NCBI GenBank assembly: GCA_039105265.1
Contig: JAPFFF010000065.1
Location: forward strand, 124,001-188,000
Origin: Tritrichomonas musculus
Lineage: Eukaryota > Parabasalia > Tritrichomonadida > Tritrichomonadidae
Length of the DNA stretch: 64,000 nucleotides
Reading direction: 5' to 3'
In this document: positions 48,679 to 57,823 of the stretch, in pieces
Layout: each line of letters starts with the position of its first letter
How positions within the stretch are numbered: the first letter of the stretch is position 1
The notes under the pieces: generated by a model
The model's input: only the letters and a program-made list of their open reading frames with translations
Databases searched by the model: none
What the model was told of the DNA's origin: nothing
Made by a program: the position numbers and the translations under genes

Positions 48679-50529
48679 ATGCCCAATAATGATTATTACA
48701 AAAATTGTGAATTAAATGACAATTTGGTCATAGGAAGAAGTTCAAAAGACAGTCCCGAATTTGATGAACTCGTTTTTGTATCGAGTAACTTAACTAGTTT
48801 CACAATTCCACCATATATCAAAGTAATTGGATCGTGCTCATTTCAGAATTCAAAACTTGAAGAAATTTCAATTCCATCTCATGTGACAAGGATCGACTGT
48901 TTTGCATTTTTTCAAAGCAATTTAAAAAGAGTTGATTTCGAGAAAGATTCACAACTTCAATTGATTGGGAAGGCTGCATTTTTTTATAACAAATTTGTGA
49001 ATTTTTTTGTTCCTTCGCATGTCACAAAAATTTGTGCGAATGCATTTAATAACTGCCAAAAACTTGAAGAAGTTCAGTTTGCTGATGACTCGGAGCTTAA
49101 GATAATAGAAAATGGTGCCTTCGAATCAACTGCACTTAAAACCGTTTCTATTCCATCACATGTAACAAAAATTTGTAAACAAGCTTTCGCCATCCACGAA
49201 TTAACAAATGTCATTTTTTCGCAAGATTCTGAGCTCGATACAATTGAAGAGCGATCTTTTTGTTTATCATTGATTGAATGCCTAACAATTCCACCAAAGG
49301 TCGAACATTTTGGCCTTGATATGCTTGATAAATTCAAAAGATTAACAATCAATTCAAATAACAAATATTTCAAAAATCACGAATTGGATGAAAATTTGGT
49401 TGTTGGACGAAGTTCAAAAGACAGTTCAGAATTTGATGTTATCGTTTTTTTAGCAAGAGATGCAACAGAAGTCGTAGTTCCTTTGAATATAAAGAAAATA
49501 CTTCCATTTGCATTTGGATTTTGCAACATTCGTAGCATTAAAATTCCACGACATCTAACCGAAATTTGCTCAAATGCTTTTTACGGCTGCGAACATCTCA
49601 ATAACATTGAGATCCCAAGCGATTCAGAGCTTCGAATAATTGGGGAATATGCGTTCGATAAGTGCAGTTTTGAAACAATTTATATTCCATCAAATGTCGA
49701 ACATATTATGGAATACGCATTTAGCGGTTGCATGAAGTTAAAAACGGTTGAAATTACAAATGATTCGAAGCTTCAAACAATTGGAGAAAAAGCATTTCAT
49801 TGTTCATTAATTGAAGCACTTACGATTCCAGCAAATGTTTCTGATATCAGTGGCATATGCAAATCAGATGTTCCCAATCTGAAAAAAGTGACAATAATGC
49901 CAAATAACGAATATTTGAAAAATTATGAATTTGATGAAAATTTGATCATAAGAAAAAGTTCAAAAGAAGGTCAAGAATTCGATGAACTGGTTTTTGTATC
50001 CAAAGAAATCACAAAAGTCACCATTCCGCCAATTATAAAGATAATTTCAACACGCTCATTTGCTCAAACTAGAATTAAGAACATTTTCATTCCATCAAAT
50101 GTCATTAAAATATGTGCAGGAGCTTTTGAAAATTACAAACAAATGAAACAAGTTGAGTTTGCACATGATTCACAAATTAATATAATTGAAGATGGACTTT
50201 TTTCTTTTTTGCCAATTGATAATATTAACATTCCATCAAATGTAATCGTAATTGGCAAGTATTCTTTCAATTTTTGTCGAAATCTCAAATCAGTTTTGAT
50301 TCCATATGAATGCAAGCTTGAAATAATTCGGGAAGGAGCTTTTACAAATAGCTCGATTGAAAGCATTTTTATTCCTTCGTCTGTAAAGAAAATCGAAAAC
50401 GATGCTTTCAAGAATTGTTATAATCTTAAAACAATTGAAATTGGATGCTTTAATAAGGATTTAATAGACGATATAATGATGCATAATGCCAGCAATGCTA
50501 TCATTATGATTCCTCATGCTAAAAAATAA
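48679..50529 (+). CDS. BspA-like LRR protein, probably 5'-truncated
   Basis: A 616-residue protein without signal peptide or transmembrane segment, made of BspA-type LRRs (IPSNVxxIxxxAFxxCxxL). Three super-repeats of about 185 residues begin with a diagnostic block 'NNxYxKNxExxxNLxxxRSSKxxxEFDxxVF' at about residues 3, 233 and 414. The first ATG falls inside that block, and the frame upstream stays open for about 25 codons (LKDAWRYQADSLTKVTV) to a TGA near 48603, without an ATG. It may therefore be the 3' part of a longer gene. A free intracellular LRR protein is the alternative. Confidence 0.8.
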   Translation: MPNNDYYKNCELNDNLVIGRSSKDSPEFDELVFVSSNLTSFTIPPYIKVIGSCSFQNSKLEEISIPSHVTRIDCFAFFQSNLKRVDFEKDSQLQLIGKAAFFYNKFVNFFVPSHVTKICANAFNNCQKLEEVQFADDSELKIIENGAFESTALKTVSIPSHVTKICKQAFAIHELTNVIFSQDSELDTIEERSFCLSLIECLTIPPKVEHFGLDMLDKFKRLTINSNNKYFKNHELDENLVVGRSSKDSSEFDVIVFLARDATEVVVPLNIKKILPFAFGFCNIRSIKIPRHLTEICSNAFYGCEHLNNIEIPSDSELRIIGEYAFDKCSFETIYIPSNVEHIMEYAFSGCMKLKTVEITNDSKLQTIGEKAFHCSLIEALTIPANVSDISGICKSDVPNLKKVTIMPNNEYLKNYEFDENLIIRKSSKEGQEFDELVFVSKEITKVTIPPIIKIISTRSFAQTRIKNIFIPSNVIKICAGAFENYKQMKQVEFAHDSQINIIEDGLFSFLPIDNINIPSNVIVIGKYSFNFCRNLKSVLIPYECKLEIIREGAFTNSSIESIFIPSSVKKIENDAFKNCYNLKTIEIGCFNKDLIDDIMMHNASNAIIMIPHAKK

Positions 50530-50942
50530 TTATAATTATATTTTATTATTAATAACTGTGATTTCTGTTGACTCACATTCATCAATAAATGCTCATATAG
50601 GAAATAATTAATCCATATTTTTCATAAGCAACAAAAAGTTTTAACTAATATTTACATGCATATGTGCTAGATATTTTGATGTCAAATAAAGAAATGATTT
50701 TAATTCATTTGACATAATATCGTAACAATATTATATAAGAAAAAAAAGATAATTATAAATCTATATGATTAAATATGCTAATATACATATATATATATAG
50801 CAGGGATGGCCAACGTTGACTTTGAGCTCGTTGAATTTTATAACAACTCGTTCATTGACAGTCAAAGATCAATGACGTTGAGCCCGTTAAGGTCAACGAA
50901 ATGAACGACCATCAACGAAGCTTTCAACATTCAGATAACACA

Positions 50943-50973
<31 letters not shown>

Positions 50974-51766
50974 GAATTAACGTTAGTTCACATTATATTA
51001 TGATAAAGTTTTTTTTTTTTTAACTTTTTGATATATTTTTCTACCATTCAAATTTTTTTCTACAATTCAATTTTTTTTACCATAATAAGATTAAAAAGAC
51101 AAGAGTATGAATAAATTTTAAGAATTTTGAAGTATGTAAAAGCAAAAATTTTAAGAATATATTCTTACTTCCAATATAATTTAATGTATTTTTCAATCAT
51201 TGATCCTATTATCAAGATATTAAATAGAATTGAATTTACGGTAAATATAAGTTTCTTTAATTGACCAATGGTCAATTCTATTTGACATTTTGTTACAACT
51301 CCGTAATGGTTTAAAAGTCCTTCGTTGCCAACTTCAACGTAGAAATCGACATTGAATGTATATTTCAAAAATATATCACTTTTTCTCCTTTTTCAATTAA
51401 AATTCAAAAAGTTGAAGTCAAAGAATATTTTAGTATTTTTACATAAAAATAGGATTGTCCATAATAAAAATCATTAAGAATTACTTTTTTTTTAATCAAA
51501 CTTCATACCCTTTTGGTCATTCAAATTTTGAATTAAGGGTCGAGTTTGAGTATTCAATTTCCATTTTTTTTTTCCCACTTTTTTTCCACTATTTTCCTTT
51601 TTTTCCCTCATCAAAACATTTACTCAAATATGACAAAATTAAGTATTTTTACAATGATCAGTTCATTTATTTTTTTTGAATATTTTGGGCAGAAATAAAA
51701 AACACTCTTTATAAATTTCTTTTTTTGAAAAATTTTTATAGAGAAAATGAAAAAAATCTTTGGCTA
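50530..51766. other. Intergenic with a solo hAT-like terminus
   Basis: CAGGGATGGCCAACGTTGAC at 50801-50820 reads as a hAT 5' end, followed by about 130 bp dense in TCAACG/CGTTGA words, as expected for subterminal binding sites. No matching right end is seen within 1.2 kb. An A run lies at about 50941-50969. A minus-strand frame at 51165-51368 begins downstream of an outlying cluster of the same words (51310-51350), and is not called. Confidence 0.45.
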
Positions 51767-52381
51767 TTACCAAATAATTGGAAGAGGTTTTGCTGATGGT
51801 GAGTTTTCTCTTTTAAAATCAGTTATGAGCTCATTTTCATCCTTGATTTGTTTCTTTGAATTTTTGCTATTTATTGATTTTTCACATTTTTTTAAAAAAT
51901 TTTTTTTAGTTTCAAGTTTGCTATATTTGATATCTTTGATTCTTGCAAGTTCTTTATGAGTTCCTTTACACATGTTAAAATCAATTTTTTGTTCAAACTC
52001 CATTTGGTTACTTGTTAATCTCTGCCACTTCGATACAAATCCTGGATTTGATTCTACCATAGATGATGGAAGTAGAACAATTTTGTTGTCATTATGAATG
52101 CCATATTCAATAAAAGTTTTTGTCATTATAAGAATAATTCCTCTAAATATATATATTGAATTCTTTGAGTAAATGCAATTTAATATTGAAATTTGTCTAT
52201 TTTCATTCAATTTGATATACCTTATTCTGATAAATGGCTGATAGACATAAATTTTAATAATACCTAATGATGACTCTTCATCTTCCATTACTGGATCACT
52301 GGTATATACATTTTTTTCACAGGAACTACCAGTATTCATTGAAATTCCTTTTTCTTTCTGATCATTGATACCAGTATTCAT
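51767..52381 (-). CDS. Ubiquitin-like-domain protein (204 aa)
   Basis: Residues about 38-108 resemble a ubiquitin fold: a first strand IIKIYVYQPFIRIRYIKL, a helix region and a late block IFRGIILIMTKTFIEYGIHNDNKIVLLPSS, which matches the typical 'IFxGKxL...TLxDYGIxxxxxIxLL' layout. There is no terminal GG after that block, so it is probably a binding module, not a conjugated modifier. The N-terminus is low-complexity; the C-terminal 90 residues are Lys/Glu-rich with a possible helix (about 120-180). The role is inferred to be ubiquitin-pathway related. It lies on the minus strand between plus-strand genes. Confidence 0.5.
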   Translation of the reverse strand: MNTGINDQKEKGISMNTGSSCEKNVYTSDPVMEDEESSLGIIKIYVYQPFIRIRYIKLNENRQISILNCIYSKNSIYIFRGIILIMTKTFIEYGIHNDNKIVLLPSSMVESNPGFVSKWQRLTSNQMEFEQKIDFNMCKGTHKELARIKDIKYSKLETKKNFLKKCEKSINSKNSKKQIKDENELITDFKRENSPSAKPLPIIW

Positions 52382-52868
52382 TTAAAAGAAATGATTAAAC
52401 GACTAACTAATAAGGTCAGGATTTTTTTTTCCACTGTCTATTTAATAATAAAGAAGTGGAATTGATTAACAAAAAAGAATAAATTTTAGAACACAAAGAT
52501 CTCTAATTTAGAATTATTAATTCAGAACCTTTGAGATAATATTACCTCGATATAAATATTTTTTTTTCCTTCTTTAAATAAGAATACATCATAAATTCAA
52601 AACTGTAATCAAATGTTTTGAAAATCTCTTAATAATATTATGGATATATAATAAATATATATAACAAAAATTGATTATCAAAATAATATAAAACTAAATT
52701 TCACATATAGATTATTTAATTTTTAAATACATTTGTTACATTAAAATAAATAAATTTATTTATTTTAAAAATAGAGAAATAAAGATAAATATATTTTAAT
52801 TCAATATGACATGTTATATAAAAAGTAAAATAATATCATGTCATATTCTAAATAGTTATAATTCAAGG
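52382..52868. other. Intergenic, AT-rich
   Basis: No coding frame or clear regulatory motif. A long T run is at 52420-52430 and 52558-52568. An upstream ATG (52806) is in phase with the BTB gene but lacks family-like residues before MSNQEI. Confidence 0.5.
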
Positions 52869-53618
52869 ATGTCGAATCAAGAGATCATTCGAAGTCAGAT
52901 CGAATTCCCAAATACTCATTATTTTGTTTATAAAAACAAGCGCTATCCATTCAAGATCAGTTTTTTCAATCTTTGCTCATATTATTTTTATCAGAATTCA
53001 GAACATTTTCAATACACTAAAGATATCAATCTTATTGATGAAGAAATTGGCGAACAACTAAATTTACAAGAAGATACTATTGTCCATTTTATCAAATATG
53101 TTCAACATGAAGCGATTGCACTTGACGATGAAAATGTCATTGGTCTTCATTATTTATCGACTAAATTTGAAGTTGAAGATTTGAAGGAATATACTATTAA
53201 ATACATTACTTCACATCATAAAGAGCTTGCGATCAAAATTCTCTCAAATTGTCAATACGATTCATCATTCAACGATGAAATATACGAAAACATCATTTCG
53301 AGTAATTTGCAAGAATACATCGACAATGAAGAACTACTAAAACTGCCAATTTGTACTATCCATCGCATTTTGATGAAATATTCAGAGAACCATTTAGAAA
53401 AAGTAAAAACCGAAAAAATAAACGACTTTATATTGAATATGATTGATCGACGTGGCAGAGAAGCTTCAATACTTCTCTCATTTGCACGAATTGATAATGG
53501 AAGCATTGACTTCTTTGAAAATATCATTGAAAATTATTCAGAAAAAGTTGATTTTCAATTCATTGATTTTTCGATCATTTCAACATTTTTTGAAATTTTG
53601 AAGGAACAAAAAAAATAA
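52869..53618 (+). CDS. BTB-domain protein, N-terminal part of a BTB/F5-8C gene
   Basis: The start at 52869 (MSNQEIIRSQIEF) is chosen over the in-phase ATG at 52806, which adds 21 residues with no family resemblance. About residues 10-120 have a BTB-like layout (NTHYFVYKNKRYPFKISFFNLCSYYF, then IVHFIKYVQHEAIALDDENVIGLHYLSTKFEVEDL), followed by a BACK-like helical region. The frame ends at TAA (53616-53618) directly after an A8 run (53608-53615). The next frame carries coiled coil and F5/8C domains in a phase shifted by one base, so the gene was probably continuous. BTB proteins often serve as adaptors in Cul3 ubiquitin ligases. Confidence 0.7.
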   Translation: MSNQEIIRSQIEFPNTHYFVYKNKRYPFKISFFNLCSYYFYQNSEHFQYTKDINLIDEEIGEQLNLQEDTIVHFIKYVQHEAIALDDENVIGLHYLSTKFEVEDLKEYTIKYITSHHKELAIKILSNCQYDSSFNDEIYENIISSNLQEYIDNEELLKLPICTIHRILMKYSENHLEKVKTEKINDFILNMIDRRGREASILLSFARIDNGSIDFFENIIENYSEKVDFQFIDFSIISTFFEILKEQKK

Positions 53619-54819
53619 AATTAAACAGCAAGAGATAGAAAATGAAGAACTGAAAAAGAGTAATGAACAGATATCGATTGAAAACGAATCACTCAAAGCA
53701 GATCTTTCATCAATGAAAACAGCAAAAGACTCAGAGATTTCATCTCTTGAAGAAAAACTGAATTTGCAAACGAACACATCAGATATGACGATTAAAACAC
53801 AAAATGAGCATATTTCAGAATTAACAAAAGTTTTGAAAGCGAAAGAAGAAGAAATTTCTTCCTTTAAATCACAGATTTATGCATTAAATATAAGAATTGA
53901 CAGCTCAAGAATGAGCAAGGAAGGGCCAGGAATTCTTGCCCAGCTGAAGGACAAACAGAAAACTCCCTTCGACAAACTCTTCATCGCATCTCAGTCATCG
54001 AATGACATCTACAACCTCCTTCTTCCTCACACTGATGATGACTTTTGCACAAACGATGATGGAGATTTCTTCATTGAATTTGAACTTGAGGCAGCAGTCA
54101 CGATCAGTGGCGTCAAAATATTTTCTTCTGATGAATGTTTTCCTAAGTCATTTGACATTTCAGTTGAAGGTGAAACAGTGAAATCAATTGAAGAAGCGAG
54201 AGAACTGAATGGTGAATACAAAGACATGACAGTCAGCTTTGAACCAACTCGAGGCAGAAAAGTTCGCTTCACAAATACTGGACCGAACTGGGACGAAGGC
54301 GATAATTTTCTATACATCAAAGGAATTGAACTTTTATCAACAGAATCTAAATATTCAAGAGGAGTCTTTTCGACACTTGTTGGAGAGAGTGAAAACGAAG
54401 ACCCGCACAAGTGTCCAGTCATCATTTCTGCCTCAAATTTCGACTTCAACAGTTTCCACTCACTCAATGCAAAACGTAATATTTGCAATTATCCAAATGA
54501 AAATTCGTGGTTTCAAGTTGAGCTGACACGAGGAACAGCTGTTCTTAACGGTTTCAGACTCAAGAGATGTGATCAAAACAAGCTGAGGAGCTACAAAGTG
54601 ATTTGCACAGATGACTCGAGTAAGCCAGAATCGTCATGGACAACGCTGATCGAAATTAACGAGAAAACAGAAAACGAACATAAAGATCTTGACATCTATG
54701 AATTTGCACAGCCAAGTCCGCCAACGAGATTTGTGAGACTCATTCAAACAGGCGAAAACTGGAGTGATAACTTGTATTTACAATTTTATCATTTTGACTT
54801 GTTTGGATATTATTTTTAG
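53617..54819 (+). CDS. Coiled coil plus F5/8-type C domains (C-terminal part of the BTB gene)
   Basis: The continuing frame is open from 53617. The first ATG is at 53713. It encodes a coiled coil (about 53620-53900, KQQEIENEELKKSNEQISIENESLK), then two discoidin/F5-8C-like beta sandwiches with a GVKIFSS ... FDISVEGE ... KVRFTNTGPNW ... IKGIELLS pattern (first) and GFRLKRCD ... RFVRLIQTGENW ... YHFDLFG (second). It has no signal peptide. The cassette 53911-54819 is about 85% identical at protein level, by eye, to 57824-58729 on the opposite strand. Such domains bind carbohydrate or lipid in other systems; a cytosolic role is inferred here. Confidence 0.75.
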   Translation, partial: KIKQQEIENEELKKSNEQISIENESLKADLSSMKTAKDSEISSLEEKLNLQTNTSDMTIKTQNEHISELTKVLKAKEEEISSFKSQIYALNIRIDSSRMSKEGPGILAQLKDKQKTPFDKLFIASQSSNDIYNLLLPHTDDDFCTNDDGDFFIEFELEAAVTISGVKIFSSDECFPKSFDISVEGETVKSIEEARELNGEYKDMTVSFEPTRGRKVRFTNTGPNWDEGDNFLYIKGIELLSTESKYSRGVFSTLVGESENEDPHKCPVIISASNFDFNSFHSLNAKRNICNYPNENSWFQVELTRGTAVLNGFRLKRCDQNKLRSYKVICTDDSSKPESSWTTLIEINEKTENEHKDLDIYEFAQPSPPTRFVRLIQTGENWSDNLYLQFYHFDLFGYYF

Positions 54820-54986
54820 TTTCTTTTGATTAGAATACAATTACAAAAAATAATAGGATATTCATTTATAACTATTAGTAGTAAATGTTTATTTAAAAAT
54901 TAAAAATAATATTATGTTTTTCTATCCATTTTTAATATCATTTTTTGATTATTTTCATTAATTCTATGATTTCAAAATTCAGAACT

Positions 54987-57665
54987 TTAATAATGTACAA
55001 TTCTTGTTTGTGAAGGAAAAGCAGATTCACCAATATTTGTTACAGATGAAGGAATTCTTATTTGTGTTAAATTTGAGCAGTCATAAAAAGCACAGTCACC
55101 AATTTGAGTTACAGAAGAAGGGACAGAAACATTTCTTAGTGAAGAGCATCCATAAAAAGCGCATTCATTGATAGATGTAACTGAAGAAGGGATGTCAAAT
55201 GATTTCAATGAGAAGCAACCGCAAAAAGTTGAACTTTCAATTGATTGTATTGAAGAATGAATTGAAACTTCTTTGAGTGAACAACAATCGAGAAAAGTGG
55301 CAGCACCAATTGAATTTACAGAAGAAGGAATTTCAACACGAATGAGAGAAGAACAACCACTAAAAGCATAAGGACCGATTTCTGTAAGTGATGAAGGAAA
55401 TGAAACAAATTTCAAATTCAAACATCCCCAGAAACAGCTTGCGTTAATCACGATCACCGAATGAGGAATTGTGACATGAAAAAGAGAAACACAACGGCTG
55501 AAAGCACTTCTTCCAATTGATACTACTGAATGAGGAATTGTTAAATCTTTCAACGATGAACAACCGTCGAAAGCAAAGTCTTCAATCTCTCTAATTGATG
55601 AATGCATGACAACTTCTTCGAGTGAAGAACAACCTTCAAATGAATAACGACGAATTGAAGGTATTGAAAAAGGTATTGTGATTTGAGTAAGAGAAGTACA
55701 ATTCCTGAAAAGATGCATTCCTAATGAAATCATTGTTGACGGAATTGAGACTTCAAGCAGCTTTCTGCATCCAGCAAACGCGTTATCACCAATCAAAATG
55801 ACAGAAGATGGAATCGCGATTTGCTTCAATGAAGAGCATTCACGAAAAGAATTTCTGCCAATTTTTGTGACTGAGGCAGGAATTGTCACTCGTTTTAATG
55901 ATGAACATCTGCAAAAAGTGCCACTATTTATAATTGTGACTGATGGAGGAATTGTAAATTCTGCAAGTGATGAACATCCTTCAAATGCATTACTTCCAAT
56001 TGATGTGACAGAGGATGGAATATCAATGAATGATAGAGAAGAACATCCCCAAAAAGAAAGCTCTCCAATCGATTTCATTGTGTCAGAAATTGTGACTTCT
56101 TTTAATTGTGAACATTCATAGAAAAAACGGTTTGAAATTGATGAGACTGATGAATCAATAACAACAAAATCTATGTTTTTATCACTTTGAAAAGTTTCAT
56201 CTGTTTCTTCAATTTTTGTTATAAAAAGTGACATTTTTATTTGGACTTTTTTTGCCTCTTTGAATTCTTTGACTTTTTCATAGATGTTTTTGAACTTTTT
56301 CGATGGATATTTCATTTCAATTGAAATTTGGTCAAACGGTTTTATAAGCTGAATGAAATAATCAGAGTCAAAACTATCATTAAGAAATATTTTTTTGGCA
56401 GCTTTTGAATGAAGGATGATTTGTTTTAATTCATCAGTTTGGTCCAATGAAATTTTTGGCTTTTTTGATTTGATTTCAAAAAATTTTGTATTTTTTGATG
56501 AAGAATCGAAACTCAATAAATAAATTAAAAGATTATTAATATCAATAAAGATTTTGTTATTCAATTTGTCAATTATTTTCTGGATTTCTGAATGTTGCTC
56601 TCTCAAACAAAGCGAATTAAATTGCTCTATTGAAATAAATTCATTTTTGTGATTTTTTAAAGAATCATAAAAATCATCATCAACAATGCTTTCTACATAA
56701 GATATAATTTTGTCAATGATTACTCCATCAAGGCAACAATCACATGATGAATCAGTGTCATTGATGAGTGTCAATTTCCTGAAAATTTCTTTGAAAGTCG
56801 GCCGAGACTCAGGATTCGTTGACCAACAATTTTCAATCAAATTTTTGATCGATTTTTTAACAGGGACGTGAAATGATGGACGATAGAATTCATTGACTAC
56901 TTTATTTTTGAACTCATCTTCTGTCATTTCATCGCTTTCCAGTGCTGGATACGGGAAAGATTCAGTAACAATTTCATACATGACAATTCCGAATGAATAA
57001 ACGTCACTTTTGAAACTATACCGGCCTTCTGAAATGACTTCTGGCGCCATATAAATTAATGTTCCACATAATGAAAATTGTGATGATATATGGTCATACA
57101 TTAAACTTTTTGAAAGACCAAAATCTGATATAAAAGGATGGTAGTTCTCATCTAGTAAAATATTTCCTGGTTTAAGGTCACGATGAATGATTTGGTGATC
57201 ATGAAGGTACATCATGCCACAGGAAACGCCAATAAGAATAATCTGGCGGGCAGTATTGTCGTATTGATAATCTGCGAGGGAATGCTGAGCTTTTTGAATA
57301 ATATTTGATAGTGATCCATTTTCTTTAAAATCCATAATAATTGTAATATTATTTTCGTTATGAAAATCTGTGAGAGAGTATCCTTTAAATTTGATAATTG
57401 TTGGATGATTTAAGTTAATCATAATTTCTATTTCGTTTTCAATTATATTTTGATTTTTTACATATTTTATATTGATATTATTTACTTTTGCCACATATTG
57501 TTGTAAATTCTTAATTTTTTGTATTAAATAAACTGATGAAAAACTTCCATGAGCAATTAATTTAATAATTTTAAAGTTATTTAGTTGAATCAAATACTTA
57601 TTTTTGTTTTTTGATTTGAATACGCTTAGGATCATTAATAATTTTTTAAAATTATGTATGACCAT
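54987..57665 (-). CDS. TKL-type protein kinase fused to BspA-like LRRs
   Basis: An 892-residue intact ORF. The kinase domain covers about residues 31-300: glycine loop AHGSFSSVY (38-46), VAK (58-60, catalytic lysine K60), HRDLKPGN (161-168), DFG (181-183), APE (207-209), and a closing CWSTNPESRPTF block. The acidic/helical linker (300-500) follows. About residues 505-892 form 15 or more BspA-type LRRs with 'IPSSVTSIG...AFxGCSSLxxV', strikingly regular. There is no signal peptide or transmembrane segment, so the LRRs of this protein are intracellular. It is one of three linked kinase genes here. A signalling role through LRR-based ligand or partner binding is inferred. Confidence 0.9.
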   Translation of the reverse strand: MVIHNFKKLLMILSVFKSKNKNKYLIQLNNFKIIKLIAHGSFSSVYLIQKIKNLQQYVAKVNNINIKYVKNQNIIENEIEIMINLNHPTIIKFKGYSLTDFHNENNITIIMDFKENGSLSNIIQKAQHSLADYQYDNTARQIILIGVSCGMMYLHDHQIIHRDLKPGNILLDENYHPFISDFGLSKSLMYDHISSQFSLCGTLIYMAPEVISEGRYSFKSDVYSFGIVMYEIVTESFPYPALESDEMTEDEFKNKVVNEFYRPSFHVPVKKSIKNLIENCWSTNPESRPTFKEIFRKLTLINDTDSSCDCCLDGVIIDKIISYVESIVDDDFYDSLKNHKNEFISIEQFNSLCLREQHSEIQKIIDKLNNKIFIDINNLLIYLLSFDSSSKNTKFFEIKSKKPKISLDQTDELKQIILHSKAAKKIFLNDSFDSDYFIQLIKPFDQISIEMKYPSKKFKNIYEKVKEFKEAKKVQIKMSLFITKIEETDETFQSDKNIDFVVIDSSVSSISNRFFYECSQLKEVTISDTMKSIGELSFWGCSSLSFIDIPSSVTSIGSNAFEGCSSLAEFTIPPSVTIINSGTFCRCSSLKRVTIPASVTKIGRNSFRECSSLKQIAIPSSVILIGDNAFAGCRKLLEVSIPSTMISLGMHLFRNCTSLTQITIPFSIPSIRRYSFEGCSSLEEVVMHSSIREIEDFAFDGCSSLKDLTIPHSVVSIGRSAFSRCVSLFHVTIPHSVIVINASCFWGCLNLKFVSFPSSLTEIGPYAFSGCSSLIRVEIPSSVNSIGAATFLDCCSLKEVSIHSSIQSIESSTFCGCFSLKSFDIPSSVTSINECAFYGCSSLRNVSVPSSVTQIGDCAFYDCSNLTQIRIPSSVTNIGESAFPSQTRIVHY

Positions 57666-57823
57666 TTATGGTTTGAATATTTTATTTAGAAAACGTATTT
57701 GTCAATTGCTTTTAAAAAGTTTCCAGTTTAAATAATCATATACTTATTTTGTAAAAATCATTTTTTAAAGAGGACATAATAAACCAGCATACCTTTATCA
57801 CATATTTACTTAGGTCTAAAATT

